Shown: positions 25,572-33,574, numbered from the stretch's first letter. The stretch: 36,750 bases of DNA from Herbiconiux sp. (GCF_023264855.1 NZ_JAHFUW010000047.1:1-36750), one strand, 5' to 3'. Notes: generated by a model from the letters alone, not told the origin. Program-made: numbers and translations.

Positions 25572-26414
25572 ATGAGTGCGGGCGGCGACGGGGGATGGCG
25601 GGAGGTCGCTGCGGGGGTGTTCCAGCGGCGGTACGATCCCGTGGACGTGTCAGTGGGGGCGATCGTGGGGCCGGCGGGCGTGGTGATCGTCGACACCCGC
25701 AACAATCCGCGCGAGGGCGAGGAGATCCTGCGGGATGCCGAGGAGTTCGGGGTGCCGGTCGTCGCCGCGGTGAACACGCACGCGCACTACGACCACAGCT
25801 TCGGCAACCAGGCGTTCGCGGCGCGGGGCATCCCGATCTACGGGCACGCCGGCATCGCGGCGCACTACGAGCGGTTCGAGGGGCCTCGGCTGACTCGGGT
25901 GCAGGCTGATCCCGGTAGGGAGCCCGACAAGGACTGGGCCGGGGTGCACCTCACCCCGCCGACCGTGCCGGTGAGCGCTGTGACGGTGCTGACGGCCGGG
26001 GGACGGGAGATCGAACTGCAACCCCTGCCACCCGGGCACACCGATACCGACTTGGCGGTGCGGGTTCCGGATGCCGCGGTGTGGCTGCTCGGCGACGTGA
26101 TCGAGCAGTCGGGGGCGCCGATGTTCGGCTCGGGGTCGTATCCGTTGCGCTGGGGTGCGGCTTTACGGGGGCTGCTCGAGCGGATCGGGCCGGCCGACGT
26201 GATCGTGCCGGGCCACGGTGAGGTGGTCGACCGGGCGTTCGTGGCCGAGCAGGCACGGCTGCTCGAGGAGGTCGCGGCGATGGTGCGGCGGGCAATCGAG
26301 GCGGGCACGCCCGTCGACGACGTGCTGCCGCCCGACGAGCTCGCGGCCTACTGGCCCGATTGGATGCTGCGCTCGGCGCTACGGGCCGGGAGCGGTTCAG
26401 AAATGCAGAAATAG
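25572..26414 (+). CDS. MBL-fold metallo-hydrolase
   Basis: A 280-residue cytosolic metallo-beta-lactamase-fold enzyme. The dinuclear metal motif HAHYDH spans residues 70-75. Further ligands are in PPGHTDTDL, WLLGDVIEQSG and IVPGHGEVV, in the usual order. The sequence resembles general MBL hydrolases of the glyoxalase II/lactonase kind; the substrate cannot be told. The ATG at 25572 follows a TAGCGT hexamer by six bases. The last seven codons and the stop lie inside the left arm of a large hairpin, so the encoded C-terminal SGSEMQK comes from a terminator element rather than from the ancestral protein. Confidence 0.88.
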   Translation: MSAGGDGGWREVAAGVFQRRYDPVDVSVGAIVGPAGVVIVDTRNNPREGEEILRDAEEFGVPVVAAVNTHAHYDHSFGNQAFAARGIPIYGHAGIAAHYERFEGPRLTRVQADPGREPDKDWAGVHLTPPTVPVSAVTVLTAGGREIELQPLPPGHTDTDLAVRVPDAAVWLLGDVIEQSGAPMFGSGSYPLRWGAALRGLLERIGPADVIVPGHGEVVDRAFVAEQARLLEEVAAMVRRAIEAGTPVDDVLPPDELAAYWPDWMLRSALRAGSGSEMQK

Positions 26415-26470
26415 CGACGACCGAAGCCATATACGGCCCCGGTCGTCGTTATTTCTGCACTTCTGAACCG
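26393..26470. terminator. Large bidirectional hairpin between convergent genes
   Basis: Two 31-base arms (26393-26423 and 26440-26470) are complementary at 29 positions across a 16-base spacer. The element lies between the convergent MBL-fold and DUF2945 genes and includes the MBL stop codon. The arms contain A/T-rich stretches (GCAGAAATA and TATTTCTGC), so a U-rich segment follows the inner GC stem (CGACGACCG) on either strand, consistent with termination in both directions. Confidence 0.75.
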
Positions 26471-26504
26471 AATGGGCCGGCGAACCGGTTCGCGGCGGCG
26501 GTGC

Positions 26505-26729
26505 TCAGTCCTTCTTCGGCTTCAGCTTCTTCAGGGACTCGGGCTTGTGCACGGCCTCACGGCCCGACTTCTCGCTCTTCACCAGGAACTGCGGGTCGTC
26601 GGAGTCGGCGCGCACGGTGCGGCCCGCGGCCTCGGTGTCGGAGGTGATCTTCTTCTCGACGGAACCCGAGGTGGTGGTGCCGTGCGTTGACCAGGAGACC
26701 CGGTCGCCCTTGGAGAGTTCATCGGCCAT
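26505..26729 (-). CDS. DUF2945 (hypervirulence-associated, HVA1-like) protein
   Basis: A 74-residue basic protein of the DUF2945 family, a small Tudor-like beta-barrel: MADELSKGDRVSWSTHGTTT at the N-terminus, then SGSVEKKI and FLVKSEKSGREAVHKPESLK with a Lys-rich end. Its function is not established; the fold and charge suggest nucleic-acid or protein binding. The internal ATG at 26729 gives the normal family length; a longer overlapping frame is spurious. A TACCGT -10 seven bases upstream fits a leaderless transcript. Confidence 0.85.
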   Translation of the reverse strand: MADELSKGDRVSWSTHGTTTSGSVEKKITSDTEAAGRTVRADSDDPQFLVKSEKSGREAVHKPESLKKLKPKKD

Positions 26730-26736
26730 GGCCCCC

Positions 26737-26742
26737 ACGGTA
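26737..26742 (-). promoter_or_regulatory. Predicted leaderless -10 for the DUF2945 gene
   Basis: TACCGT on the minus strand, seven bases from the ATG at 26729. The intervening GGGGGCC is not a usable ribosome binding site at that distance. Confidence 0.4.
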
Positions 26743-26834
26743 CGCCCGGCGAGTCCGCACGGCGAGGGCACCTGACGGATGGGCCGGCAGCGATCGGGGG
26801 ATGCGGCTTCGGCCACTGGTGCGAGACTGAGGAA

Positions 26835-27419
26835 ATGAGCGTGCTCGACGACATCCGGATCGAGGTGGCCCAGCATCCGTCGAACGCCTGGGCGCGGGAA
26901 GCGGGATACGCCCCGCTGTTCGTGGCCTCGGAGAGCTCGCGCATCCTGCTCGTCAGTCAGGCACCGGGCCGCCGCGCGCAGGCCTCGGGCATCCCGTTCG
27001 ACGACCCGAGCGGAGTGCGGCTGCGCTCCTGGCTCGGCATGACGGATGCCGAGTTCTACGACCCCGGGAACCTCGCGATCGTGCCGATGGACTTCTACTA
27101 CCCGGGCAAGGCCACCAGCGGAGATGTTCCGCCGCGGGCGGGCTTCGCCGCCCGGTGGCATCCGCCGATCCTGGAGCAGCTGACGGACGTGCGGCTCACG
27201 ATCCTCGTGGGCGCCTACGCGCAGAAGCACTACCTCGGCCGGCGGCGTGCGCCGTCGCTGACCGAGACCGTGCGGGCTGCCGCGACCTACGAGCCGTTCT
27301 TCCCGATCGTGCACCCTTCGCCGCTCACGCAGGGCTGGCGCCTGCGCAACCCCTGGTTCGAGGCCGAGACGGTGCCGCTGCTGCAGACCCAGGTGCGCGC
27401 CGCGCTCGCCGCATCCTGA
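26835..27419 (+). CDS. Uracil-DNA glycosylase-fold family protein
   Basis: A 194-residue protein of the uracil-DNA glycosylase superfamily. The N-terminal active-site-like motif is LLVSQAPGRRAQASGIPFDD, where the usual catalytic polar residue is replaced in part by Ala-Pro-Gly. The C-terminal minor-groove motif is HPSPLTQG. A central ILVGAYAQKHYLG strand-helix is also typical. Homologues are often simply named uracil-DNA glycosylase family and activity is unproven; it could excise uracil or other bases, or be a degenerate member. The ATG at 26835 has GAGG very close upstream, with GAGACT as a possible -10. It is a single gene. Confidence 0.8.
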   Translation: MSVLDDIRIEVAQHPSNAWAREAGYAPLFVASESSRILLVSQAPGRRAQASGIPFDDPSGVRLRSWLGMTDAEFYDPGNLAIVPMDFYYPGKATSGDVPPRAGFAARWHPPILEQLTDVRLTILVGAYAQKHYLGRRRAPSLTETVRAAATYEPFFPIVHPSPLTQGWRLRNPWFEAETVPLLQTQVRAALAAS

Positions 27420-27438
27420 CTCCTCCCGATCCGGCAGG

Positions 27439-28344
27439 TCAGGCCAGGGCCGCGCGGAGGGAGCGCACGATCTGCGCTCGGGATGCTGCGCCCGCGCGGG
27501 TGGGCAGCACCGGGTACACGTGCACCTGGCCGGCGCCCTCGTGGAACTCGAGGTCGACGCCGGCGGCCGACGCCTTCTCGGCGAGCAGGTGCGCATCCGG
27601 GTTCAGCACGTCGCGCGTGCCGGTGTAGAGCGAGATCGGCCCGAGGGCCAGGAGTTCGCCCTCGAGCGGGCTGACGACGGGATCGAGCAGATCGCGGTCG
27701 CCGCGCCACAGCTCGGCCAGCACCTTGCCGCCGGGCACGGCGAGCCACGGATCGGTGGGCTGCACGATCGGGATGCGCGGGTTGCTCCAGCTGAGGTCGA
27801 GCGCGGGCGAGATCAGCACGGTGCGCGGCAGCACGATGCCGTGCCGGTCGCGCAGCAGCTGGGCCACCGACAGCGCGATCTGGCCACCGGCCGAGTCGCC
27901 GGCGAGGGCGGTGGCGCCGTGGCTCTCGAGGTTCTGCCGCACGAGCGCGACGACTCCGTCGGCGACCTCCGCGGCCGTGCCGAACGGCACCAGCGGGTAG
28001 ATCGGCAGCGTCACGGTCGTGTTCGCCTCGGCCGCGATCTGCGCCGCGAGCGTCCAATGCTGCGACACGATCTCGTTCACCCAGCCGCCGCCGTGCACGT
28101 ACACGACGCTGCCGCGCGGGCCGCCCTTCCGCGGGGTCACGGTGTACACAGGCCAGCCCACGGGCGACTCGCGCGCGACATCCACCCGCACATCGGGCCG
28201 CAGCCGCCCGGGCGGCCCGTACGTCGCCGGCCGCAGTTCGCGCTCGCGCACGCGACGCCGCGCTCCGTCGGCGGTCACGAACACGCGGTTCGCCCGCATC
28301 AGGCGCAGCAGGGGAGGGATGAGGGCGCTGGGAACCGTGACCAT
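27439..28344 (-). CDS. HSL-type alpha/beta hydrolase (esterase/lipase)
   Basis: A 301-residue esterase of the hormone-sensitive-lipase type. The oxyanion-hole motif HGGGW begins at His84, the nucleophile is Ser151 in GDSAGG, the acid is probably Asp in TGTRDVLNPD and the catalytic His is in VHVYP near the C-terminus. It has no clear signal peptide, although the first 17 residues are moderately hydrophobic. It should act on short-chain esters. The ATG at 28344 has GGAGG upstream. It lies 59 bases after the zinc alcohol dehydrogenase on the same strand, so the two could be co-transcribed. Confidence 0.88.
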   Translation of the reverse strand: MVTVPSALIPPLLRLMRANRVFVTADGARRRVRERELRPATYGPPGRLRPDVRVDVARESPVGWPVYTVTPRKGGPRGSVVYVHGGGWVNEIVSQHWTLAAQIAAEANTTVTLPIYPLVPFGTAAEVADGVVALVRQNLESHGATALAGDSAGGQIALSVAQLLRDRHGIVLPRTVLISPALDLSWSNPRIPIVQPTDPWLAVPGGKVLAELWRGDRDLLDPVVSPLEGELLALGPISLYTGTRDVLNPDAHLLAEKASAAGVDLEFHEGAGQVHVYPVLPTRAGAASRAQIVRSLRAALA

Positions 28345-28403
28345 GCCTCCATCCTCCGCCCGCACCCTGGCACTCCGCTCCACCGGCCGCGCTAACGGCA
28401 TCC

Positions 28404-29579
28404 TCAGGGCTGCAGCACCACCTTGATGCAGCCGTCCTCCTTGTGCTTGAACAGCTCGTACATGCGGGGGGCCTCTTCGAGCGGAACGCGGTGCGTCACG
28501 AGGTCGTCGATGCCGAGCGGATCGGCGGGATCCTCCACCAGCGGCAGGATCTCGTCGCGCCACCGGTGCACGTTGCACTGCCCCATCTTGAGCGTGATGC
28601 CCTTGTCGAACATGGTCATGAACGGCACCGGATCGGCGGCACCCGCGTAGACCCCGCTGAGCGAGACCGTGCCGCCGCGGCGCACGGCGTCCAGCGCCAG
28701 CAGCAGAGCGGCCAGGCGGTCGACACCGACCGTGGTGGCGGCCTTCTTGGCCAGCGTCTCCGGCAGCAGACCGGCCGCCTTCTGCAGGAACGAAGCGCCG
28801 GGGTTGCCGTGCGCCTCCATACCCACCGCGTCGATCACCGAGTGCGGACCACGCCCGTCGGTGAGCTCGCGCAGGCGATCGAGCACGTCGTCGGTGAGGT
28901 CGAGCGTCTCGACGCCGTGCCGCTCGGCCATCGCACGTCGCTCCGGCACGGGGTCGACCGCGATCACGCGGTGCCCGAGGTGCACCCCGATGCGCGAGGC
29001 CAGCTGGCCCACCGGCCCCAGGCCCAGAACGGCCAGTACCCCGCCCTCCGGAAGCTCGGCGTACTGCACGCCCTGCCAGGCGGTCGGCAGGATGTCGGAG
29101 AGGAACAGGTAGCGCTCGTCGGGCAGCTCGGTGCCCACCTTCAGCGCGTTGAAGTCGGCGAACGGAACCCGCAGCCGTTCCGCCTGGCCGCCGGGCACCG
29201 ATCCGTAGAGCTCGGTGTAGCCGTAGAGCGAGGCGCCGGTGCCGGTGTCGCTGTTCTGCGTGGTCTCGCACTGCGAGGTGAGTCCCTGCTCGCACATGGG
29301 GCAGTGGCCGCAGGCGATCACGAACGGGATGACGACGCGGTCGCCCACGGCGAGCTTCTCGACGGCCGATCCCACCTCCTGCACGATGCCCATCGGCTCG
29401 TGCCCCAGCACGTCGCCTTTGGCCAGGAACGGCCCGAGCACGTCGTACAGGTGCAGATCCGATCCGCAGATCGCGGTGGAGGTGACGCGGATGACCACGT
29501 CGGTCGGATCCTGGATCACCGGATCCGGAACATCGATGACGGTGACCTTCTTCGTGCCTTGCCAGGTGAGAGCTCTCAT
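28404..29579 (-). CDS. Zinc-dependent alcohol dehydrogenase
   Basis: A 391-residue medium-chain dehydrogenase. The catalytic zinc site uses Cys38 in ICGSDLH and His60-Glu61 in LGHEPMG; the structural zinc loop has Cys90, Cys93, Cys96 and Cys104. The cofactor-binding motif is VLGLGPVGQ. The long insertions and the region around AVDPVPERRAMAERHGVETL resemble the glutathione-independent formaldehyde dehydrogenase/FdhA subgroup, which usually uses NAD. The physiological substrate is unknown. The ATG at 29579 is the only sensible start. It is divergent from the DUF3072 gene and upstream of the HSL-type esterase. Confidence 0.92.
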   Translation of the reverse strand: MRALTWQGTKKVTVIDVPDPVIQDPTDVVIRVTSTAICGSDLHLYDVLGPFLAKGDVLGHEPMGIVQEVGSAVEKLAVGDRVVIPFVIACGHCPMCEQGLTSQCETTQNSDTGTGASLYGYTELYGSVPGGQAERLRVPFADFNALKVGTELPDERYLFLSDILPTAWQGVQYAELPEGGVLAVLGLGPVGQLASRIGVHLGHRVIAVDPVPERRAMAERHGVETLDLTDDVLDRLRELTDGRGPHSVIDAVGMEAHGNPGASFLQKAAGLLPETLAKKAATTVGVDRLAALLLALDAVRRGGTVSLSGVYAGAADPVPFMTMFDKGITLKMGQCNVHRWRDEILPLVEDPADPLGIDDLVTHRVPLEEAPRMYELFKHKEDGCIKVVLQP

Positions 29580-29643
29580 GGTCTCGGCCTACTCCTGGGC
29601 CGGTTCTCAGGCAACGGGGTCGCCACTCGTGGCGGCCGGGGCG

Positions 29644-29649
29644 TACGCT
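29644..29649 (+). promoter_or_regulatory. Predicted leaderless -10 for the DUF3072 gene
   Basis: TACGCT, seven bases before the ATG at 29657, with no ribosome binding site between them. Confidence 0.45.
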
Positions 29650-29656
29650 CCACGGC

Positions 29657-29959
29657 ATGAGCGACCCCCGCGACGACAGCATCCCGACCGACAGCGACCA
29701 GACCGACAGCACGCCGGCAGACAGCACCCAGACCGACGACGTGGAGATGCTGGGAGGCGCCGGGCCCGACCCGGCGCAGTCGGCGAGCAAGGATCCGGAG
29801 GACTGGGTCACGGGCGACGAACCGATGACCGGCCCCCAGAAGAGCTACCTCGACACCCTCCTGCGCGAGGCCGGCGAAGAGCTGCCGGCCACCCTCACCA
29901 AGGCGGAGGCCTCCGAGCACATCGACCGGCTGCAGAAGCTCACCGGTCGCGGCCAGTAG
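29657..29959 (+). CDS. DUF3072 family protein
   Basis: A 100-residue acidic protein. The first ~50 residues are a disordered Asp/Ser/Thr tail with imperfect repeats (QTDSTPADSTQTDD). The C-terminal half, DPEDWVTGDEPMTGPQKSYL and AEASEHIDRLQKLTGRG, is the DUF3072 domain, a short helical unit common in actinobacteria and of unknown role. It appears to be a leaderless single gene. Its last 20 bases overlap the 3' end of the convergent TetR gene. Confidence 0.88.
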   Translation: MSDPRDDSIPTDSDQTDSTPADSTQTDDVEMLGGAGPDPAQSASKDPEDWVTGDEPMTGPQKSYLDTLLREAGEELPATLTKAEASEHIDRLQKLTGRGQ

Positions 29960-30584
29960 CGCCCGGCTCCAGAAGCACCGTCAGAACCTCCCGGAGCGGC
30001 CCGGCGAGGTCCTCCTCGCTTGCCGACGTCAGCGGCTCGAGCCCGGTCGACGAGCGCAGGATGACGAGCCCGAGCGCGGTGGCCATCGCGATCTGCGCGC
30101 GCAACAGGAAGCGGTGGTCGTCGACGGCGTCGGGGCCGGATCCGGATGCCTCGGCCAAGCGCCGCGCGAACCCTTCCAGCGTGGAGCGGCGGATGCCGTC
30201 GGCGTGCTCGTCGCCCGAGGAGCGCAGCAGCAACAGCAGCATCTGCGCCTGTTCGCCGTTGGAGGCTCCGGACGCCGAGTCGATCATCCGCTGCAGGACC
30301 CGCTCCACGGTCGTACCCGGCTCGGCGGGCCGGGCGAAGGCCTCGGCGACCCGGCTGATGCAGGCTTCGAAGAGGCCTTCCTTCGAGCCGAAATAGCGGT
30401 TGATCAGGGCCACGTTCACGCCGGCGTCGGCCGCGATGTCGCGAACGGTGGTGGAGCCGTAGCCGTCGCGGGCGAAGCGCCGGCGCGCGGCCTCGAGCAG
30501 CAGAGCTCGGGTCAGGTCGGCGTCGCGGCCGCGCACGGGGGGCGGGACGTCGGTGGACGCGTCGATGGTGGGTTCGGAGGTCAT
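29940..30584 (-). CDS. TetR/AcrR-family regulator of the adjacent efflux pump
   Basis: A 214-residue TetR repressor. The N-terminal DNA-binding domain contains GYGSTTVRDIAADAGVNVAL followed by INRYFGSKEGLF; the C-terminal domain (about 85-205) is an all-helical ligand pocket. It is divergent from a DHA2 multidrug transporter, with overlapping promoters and inverted TGTAAAC half-sites between them, so it most likely represses the pump. The start is ambiguous between ATGs at 30584 and 30593; neither has a strong ribosome binding site. The 3' end overlaps the DUF3072 gene on the other strand. Confidence 0.88.
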   Translation of the reverse strand: MTSEPTIDASTDVPPPVRGRDADLTRALLLEAARRRFARDGYGSTTVRDIAADAGVNVALINRYFGSKEGLFEACISRVAEAFARPAEPGTTVERVLQRMIDSASGASNGEQAQMLLLLLRSSGDEHADGIRRSTLEGFARRLAEASGSGPDAVDDHRFLLRAQIAMATALGLVILRSSTGLEPLTSASEEDLAGPLREVLTVLLEPGATGRDR

Positions 30585-30629
30585 GGGTCTCATCTCGTCC
30601 CGAGCCACGGTACAGCCCGGTTTCCGGCG

Positions 30630-30692
30630 TGTAAACGATTGTTGACTTCGGTCAAGAAGTGCGTATCATCGCTAAGTCAGCATTTGTTTACA
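30630..30692. promoter_or_regulatory. Divergent promoter/operator between TetR and MFS
   Basis: Rightward: -35 TTGACT (30642-30647) and -10 TATCAT (30664-30669), 16-base spacing. Leftward: TTGACC (30655-30650) with a -10-like TACACG 16 bases on. The two -35s form a perfect TTGAC-TTCG-GTCAA palindrome (30642-30655). Outer half-sites TGTAAAC (30630-30636) and GTTTACA (30686-30692) are perfect inverted repeats. Any of these could be the TetR operator. Confidence 0.55.
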
Positions 30693-30717
30693 TCAACGCC
30701 CCATGACCCGGAGAACA

Positions 30718-32220
30718 ATGAACCCCACCATCCAGGAGCCGCGGACCGGCTCCGTCCCGGCGGTCACCCGCCGCCCGAACACGGTGCTCATCGTGCTCTA
30801 CCTCTCGCTCGGCGGCCTGTCGTTCGCCGTGCTGCAGTCGCTCGTCGCGCCCGCGCTCAGTACCATCGGCAGCGACCTCGGCGTCTCCACCAGCGACGCC
30901 TCCTGGGTGCTCACCGCCTACCTGCTCTCGGCCGCCGTGCTGACCCCGGTGCTCGGCCGCCTCGGCGACATGGTCGGCAAGCGCCGGATGCTCATCGTGG
31001 TGCTGAGCCTGCTGCTGGTCGGCACGGTTCTGGCAGCCCTCGCCCCCAACCTCGGCGTGCTGATCATCGGCCGTGCCCTGCAGGGGGCGGCCGGCGCGAT
31101 CATGCCGCTCTCGATCGGCGTGGTGCGCGACGAGCTGCCGCGCGACAAGGTGGGTGTGACGATCGGTCTGCTGTCCGCCATCTTCGGTGTGGGCGCGGGC
31201 GTCGGAATCGTGGCCGCCGGCCCGATCGTCGAGAACCTGTCCTGGCACTGGTTGTTCTGGCTGCCCGCCGTGCTCGTGGTCGTCGCTCTGCTCGGCGTCA
31301 TCTTCGGGATGCCCGAATCGCCCGTGAAGAAGCCGGGCCGGCTCGATCTGCCGGGCGCCTTCATCCTCTCGGTGTCCCTGGTGTCGCTGCTGCTGGCGAT
31401 CAGCGAGGGCGAGAACTGGGGCTGGGGATCGGCGGGCACCATCGGCCTGCTCGCGCTCGGCGTGGTGGCGCTCGCGGTGTTCGTGTTCGTCGAGCTACGG
31501 GCCAAGGAGCCGCTGGTGGACATGCGGCTGATGAAGATCCGCGGGGTGTGGACGGCGCACATCGTGGCCCTGGTGTTCGGCTTCGCGATGTTCGGCACCT
31601 TCGTGCTCGTGCCCACGCTGCTGCAGCTGCCGACCGCCACCGGGTACGGCTTCGGCGAGTCGGTCTCGTCGGCCGGGCTGTTCCTGCTGCCCACCGTCGT
31701 GATGATGGTGATCTTCGGGCCGGTGGCCGGCATCCTGGTGCGCAAGGTCGGCCCGAAGCCGCCCATGGCGCTCGGCGGGTTGTTCGTGGTGGCCGCCTTC
31801 CTGCTCCCGGCGATCTCGCACGGCGAGCTGTGGCAGATCGTGGTGTCGGGCATCCTCACCGGTGCGGGTATCGGCCTGGCCCTGGCATCGACCTCGAACG
31901 CCATCATCGAGAGCGTGCCGGCCACGCAGACCGGTGAGGCGATCAGCGTCAACACCGTGGCCCGCACCATCGGCAGCAGCATCGGCACGGCGGTCATCGC
32001 CGCACTGATCACCTCCAACAGCACGCCGCAGGGCCTGCCGCTGGACGACGCCTTCACGATCGGCTTCTGGGTGTGCGCCGGCGTGGCCGTGCTCGCCGTC
32101 GTCGGCGCGCTCGCGGCGCCCTCCATGAAGAAGCGTCGCGAGCAGGCGGCCGCCCTCGGCATCGACGACCTGCCCGACGAGGCCGACGAACTGCACCTGG
32201 GTCAGCGGCACGAGAGCTGA
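30718..32220 (+). CDS. DHA2-family MFS multidrug efflux transporter
   Basis: A 500-residue transporter with about 14 membrane helices, typical of the 14-helix drug:H+ antiporter 2 group. Signatures include WVLTAYLLSAAVLTPVLGRL, then GDMVGKRRMLI (loop 2-3 motif A) and GRALQGAAGAIMPLSIGVVR (motif C-like region). It should export hydrophobic or cationic drugs using the proton gradient. I prefer the ATG at 30718, preceded by GGAG five bases upstream, over the ATG at 30703, which has no ribosome binding site. The divergent TetR gene is the likely repressor. It ends ahead of a large bidirectional hairpin. Confidence 0.92.
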   Translation: MNPTIQEPRTGSVPAVTRRPNTVLIVLYLSLGGLSFAVLQSLVAPALSTIGSDLGVSTSDASWVLTAYLLSAAVLTPVLGRLGDMVGKRRMLIVVLSLLLVGTVLAALAPNLGVLIIGRALQGAAGAIMPLSIGVVRDELPRDKVGVTIGLLSAIFGVGAGVGIVAAGPIVENLSWHWLFWLPAVLVVVALLGVIFGMPESPVKKPGRLDLPGAFILSVSLVSLLLAISEGENWGWGSAGTIGLLALGVVALAVFVFVELRAKEPLVDMRLMKIRGVWTAHIVALVFGFAMFGTFVLVPTLLQLPTATGYGFGESVSSAGLFLLPTVVMMVIFGPVAGILVRKVGPKPPMALGGLFVVAAFLLPAISHGELWQIVVSGILTGAGIGLALASTSNAIIESVPATQTGEAISVNTVARTIGSSIGTAVIAALITSNSTPQGLPLDDAFTIGFWVCAGVAVLAVVGALAAPSMKKRREQAAALGIDDLPDEADELHLGQRHES

Positions 32221-32239
32221 GCTCACCTGCCGCATTCGC

Positions 32240-32310
32240 TCAGCGGATGCGTGAAAACGAGGAGCGACGCCCCAGACGACGTCGCTCCTTGTTGTTTCTG
32301 CATCCGCTGA
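32240..32310. terminator. Two-tier bidirectional hairpin after the MFS gene
   Basis: The outer arms TCAGCGGATGC (32240-32250) and GCATCCGCTGA (32300-32310) are perfectly complementary. The inner arms AGGAGCGACG (32260-32269) and CGTCGCTCCT (32280-32289) are also perfect. Internal loops of 9 and 10 bases are A/T-richer, the right one TGTTGTTTCT. It lies between convergent genes, and the inner stem followed by the T-rich loop resembles an intrinsic terminator for the MFS transcript. Confidence 0.75.
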
Positions 32311-32332
32311 CCGAACTGCGGATGCGGACGCG

Positions 32333-33169
32333 CTATTTGGCCAGGAACTCCAGCACGGCCGTGTTCCACTCCTCGGCGTGGCTGACGTTCACGCCGTGCG
32401 GCGCGCCCTTCACCACGTAGAGCTCCGAGCCGGGGATCGCGGCGTGCGTGCGCGCTCCCGAGCCCTCGAACGGCACGGTACCGTCGCCGTCGCCGTGGAT
32501 CACGAGCGTCGGTACGGTGACCGCCGCGAGATCGTCGCGGAAGTCGGTGTTGGCGAAGGAGGCCATGGCCTCCAGTGCGGCGATCTTGGAAGCCTGCTCG
32601 GCGAGCGCGAGCGCCTCCTGGCGCTGCTCCTCGGTGACTTTGAGCTCGCCGTCGACCGAGAAGAACTGGGTGGTGAAGTCGTCGAAGAACGCGTCCTTGT
32701 TCGCGGTCAGCGACGCGGTCATCTTCGCGGCCTCGGAGACCTCGAGCGGACCGTCGGGGTTGCCCGGCGTGTGCAGCAGGTACGGCGGCACGGCCGAGGC
32801 GAAGACGACACTGTGCAGGCGGCCGACGCCGTGACGCGACGCGTAGCGGGCGACCTCGCCGCCGCCCATCGAGAAGCCCACGAGGGTGACGTCGTTCAGG
32901 TCGAGGGCGCCGAGCACGGCCTCGAGGTCGTCGGAGAGGGTGTCGTAGCCGTATCCGGTGAGCGGCTTGTCGCTGCGGCCGAATCCACGGCGGTCGTAGG
33001 TGATGACGCGGTAGCCGGCCTCGACGAACGCCGGAACCTGCTCCTTCCAGGACTCGCCCGAGAGCGGCCAGCCGTGGATCAGCACGACCGGTCGGCCGGT
33101 GCCGCCGGTGTCGTCGACGTGCAGGTTCGTGTCTCCGAGGAGGCCGTGGTGTGCGGTGATCTCTGACAT
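32333..33169 (-). CDS. Alpha/beta hydrolase (chloroperoxidase/arylesterase-like)
   Basis: A 278-residue alpha/beta hydrolase of the non-haem chloroperoxidase/arylesterase group. The oxyanion motif is HGWPLSGESW; YDRRGFGRSDKP is typical of the subfamily; the nucleophile is Ser100 in GFSMGGGE; the acid is Asp in IHGDGDGTVPF and the base His in GAPHGVNVSH. It acts on esters or lactones; haloperoxidase activity in such proteins is usually a side reaction. The ATG at 33169 gives normal length and has GAAGGG upstream. It is a single cytosolic enzyme, convergent with the MFS gene. Confidence 0.9.
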   Translation of the reverse strand: MSEITAHHGLLGDTNLHVDDTGGTGRPVVLIHGWPLSGESWKEQVPAFVEAGYRVITYDRRGFGRSDKPLTGYGYDTLSDDLEAVLGALDLNDVTLVGFSMGGGEVARYASRHGVGRLHSVVFASAVPPYLLHTPGNPDGPLEVSEAAKMTASLTANKDAFFDDFTTQFFSVDGELKVTEEQRQEALALAEQASKIAALEAMASFANTDFRDDLAAVTVPTLVIHGDGDGTVPFEGSGARTHAAIPGSELYVVKGAPHGVNVSHAEEWNTAVLEFLAK

Positions 33170-33289
33170 GAGGTGGTGCCCTTCTGCGCCGCTGTCGCGG
33201 CGCTCCTGGATCATTCGGACCCGTCCGCGACTTCGGTTCGGGATGCGCGTCGGGGCTTGCCAGACGGGTCGCCGATGCGTTACGGCGGC

Positions 33290-33574
33290 TCAGTCCCGCG
33301 GGCGGCGGATGCGGATCGGACCGCGCACCGTCGCGAGGTCGACCACCTCGCCGTGCTGCGTGATCTCCACCTCGCCGCGCTCCACCAGCTCCTGAGCGGC
33401 GGCCCGCGCGGCATCCATCAGTCCGCGCCAGTCATCGCCGCCGACTGCACGGGCGGCATCCGAGGGGCAGATGCTCGAGGTGGGTTCGCGGGAGTCGAGC
33501 AGCGTGCCGATGGTCTCGCGCAGCCGGGCATCCGTGCTCGCAGATCCGTCCGGCCGCATCGGTTCCTCGCTCAC
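33290..33574 (-). CDS. DUF3253 domain protein
   Basis: A 94-residue protein of the DUF3253 family, recognised by ICPSDAARAVGGDDWRGLMD and GEVVDLATVRGPIRIRRPR. The domain looks like a small winged helix-turn-helix and has been seen alone or fused to other enzymes; function is unknown. It starts with GTG at 33574, overlapping the stop of the upstream gene (GTGA), so it is translationally coupled to it. The basic C-terminus could contact nucleic acid (inference). Confidence 0.82.
   Translation of the reverse strand: MSEEPMRPDGSASTDARLRETIGTLLDSREPTSSICPSDAARAVGGDDWRGLMDAARAAAQELVERGEVEITQHGEVVDLATVRGPIRIRRPRD

Noticed and set aside
33215-33289. Possible small gene between the alpha/beta hydrolase and DUF3253 genes
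   Set aside because: No frame has a start with a ribosome binding site or a -10 at leaderless spacing, and the stretch is under 80 bases.
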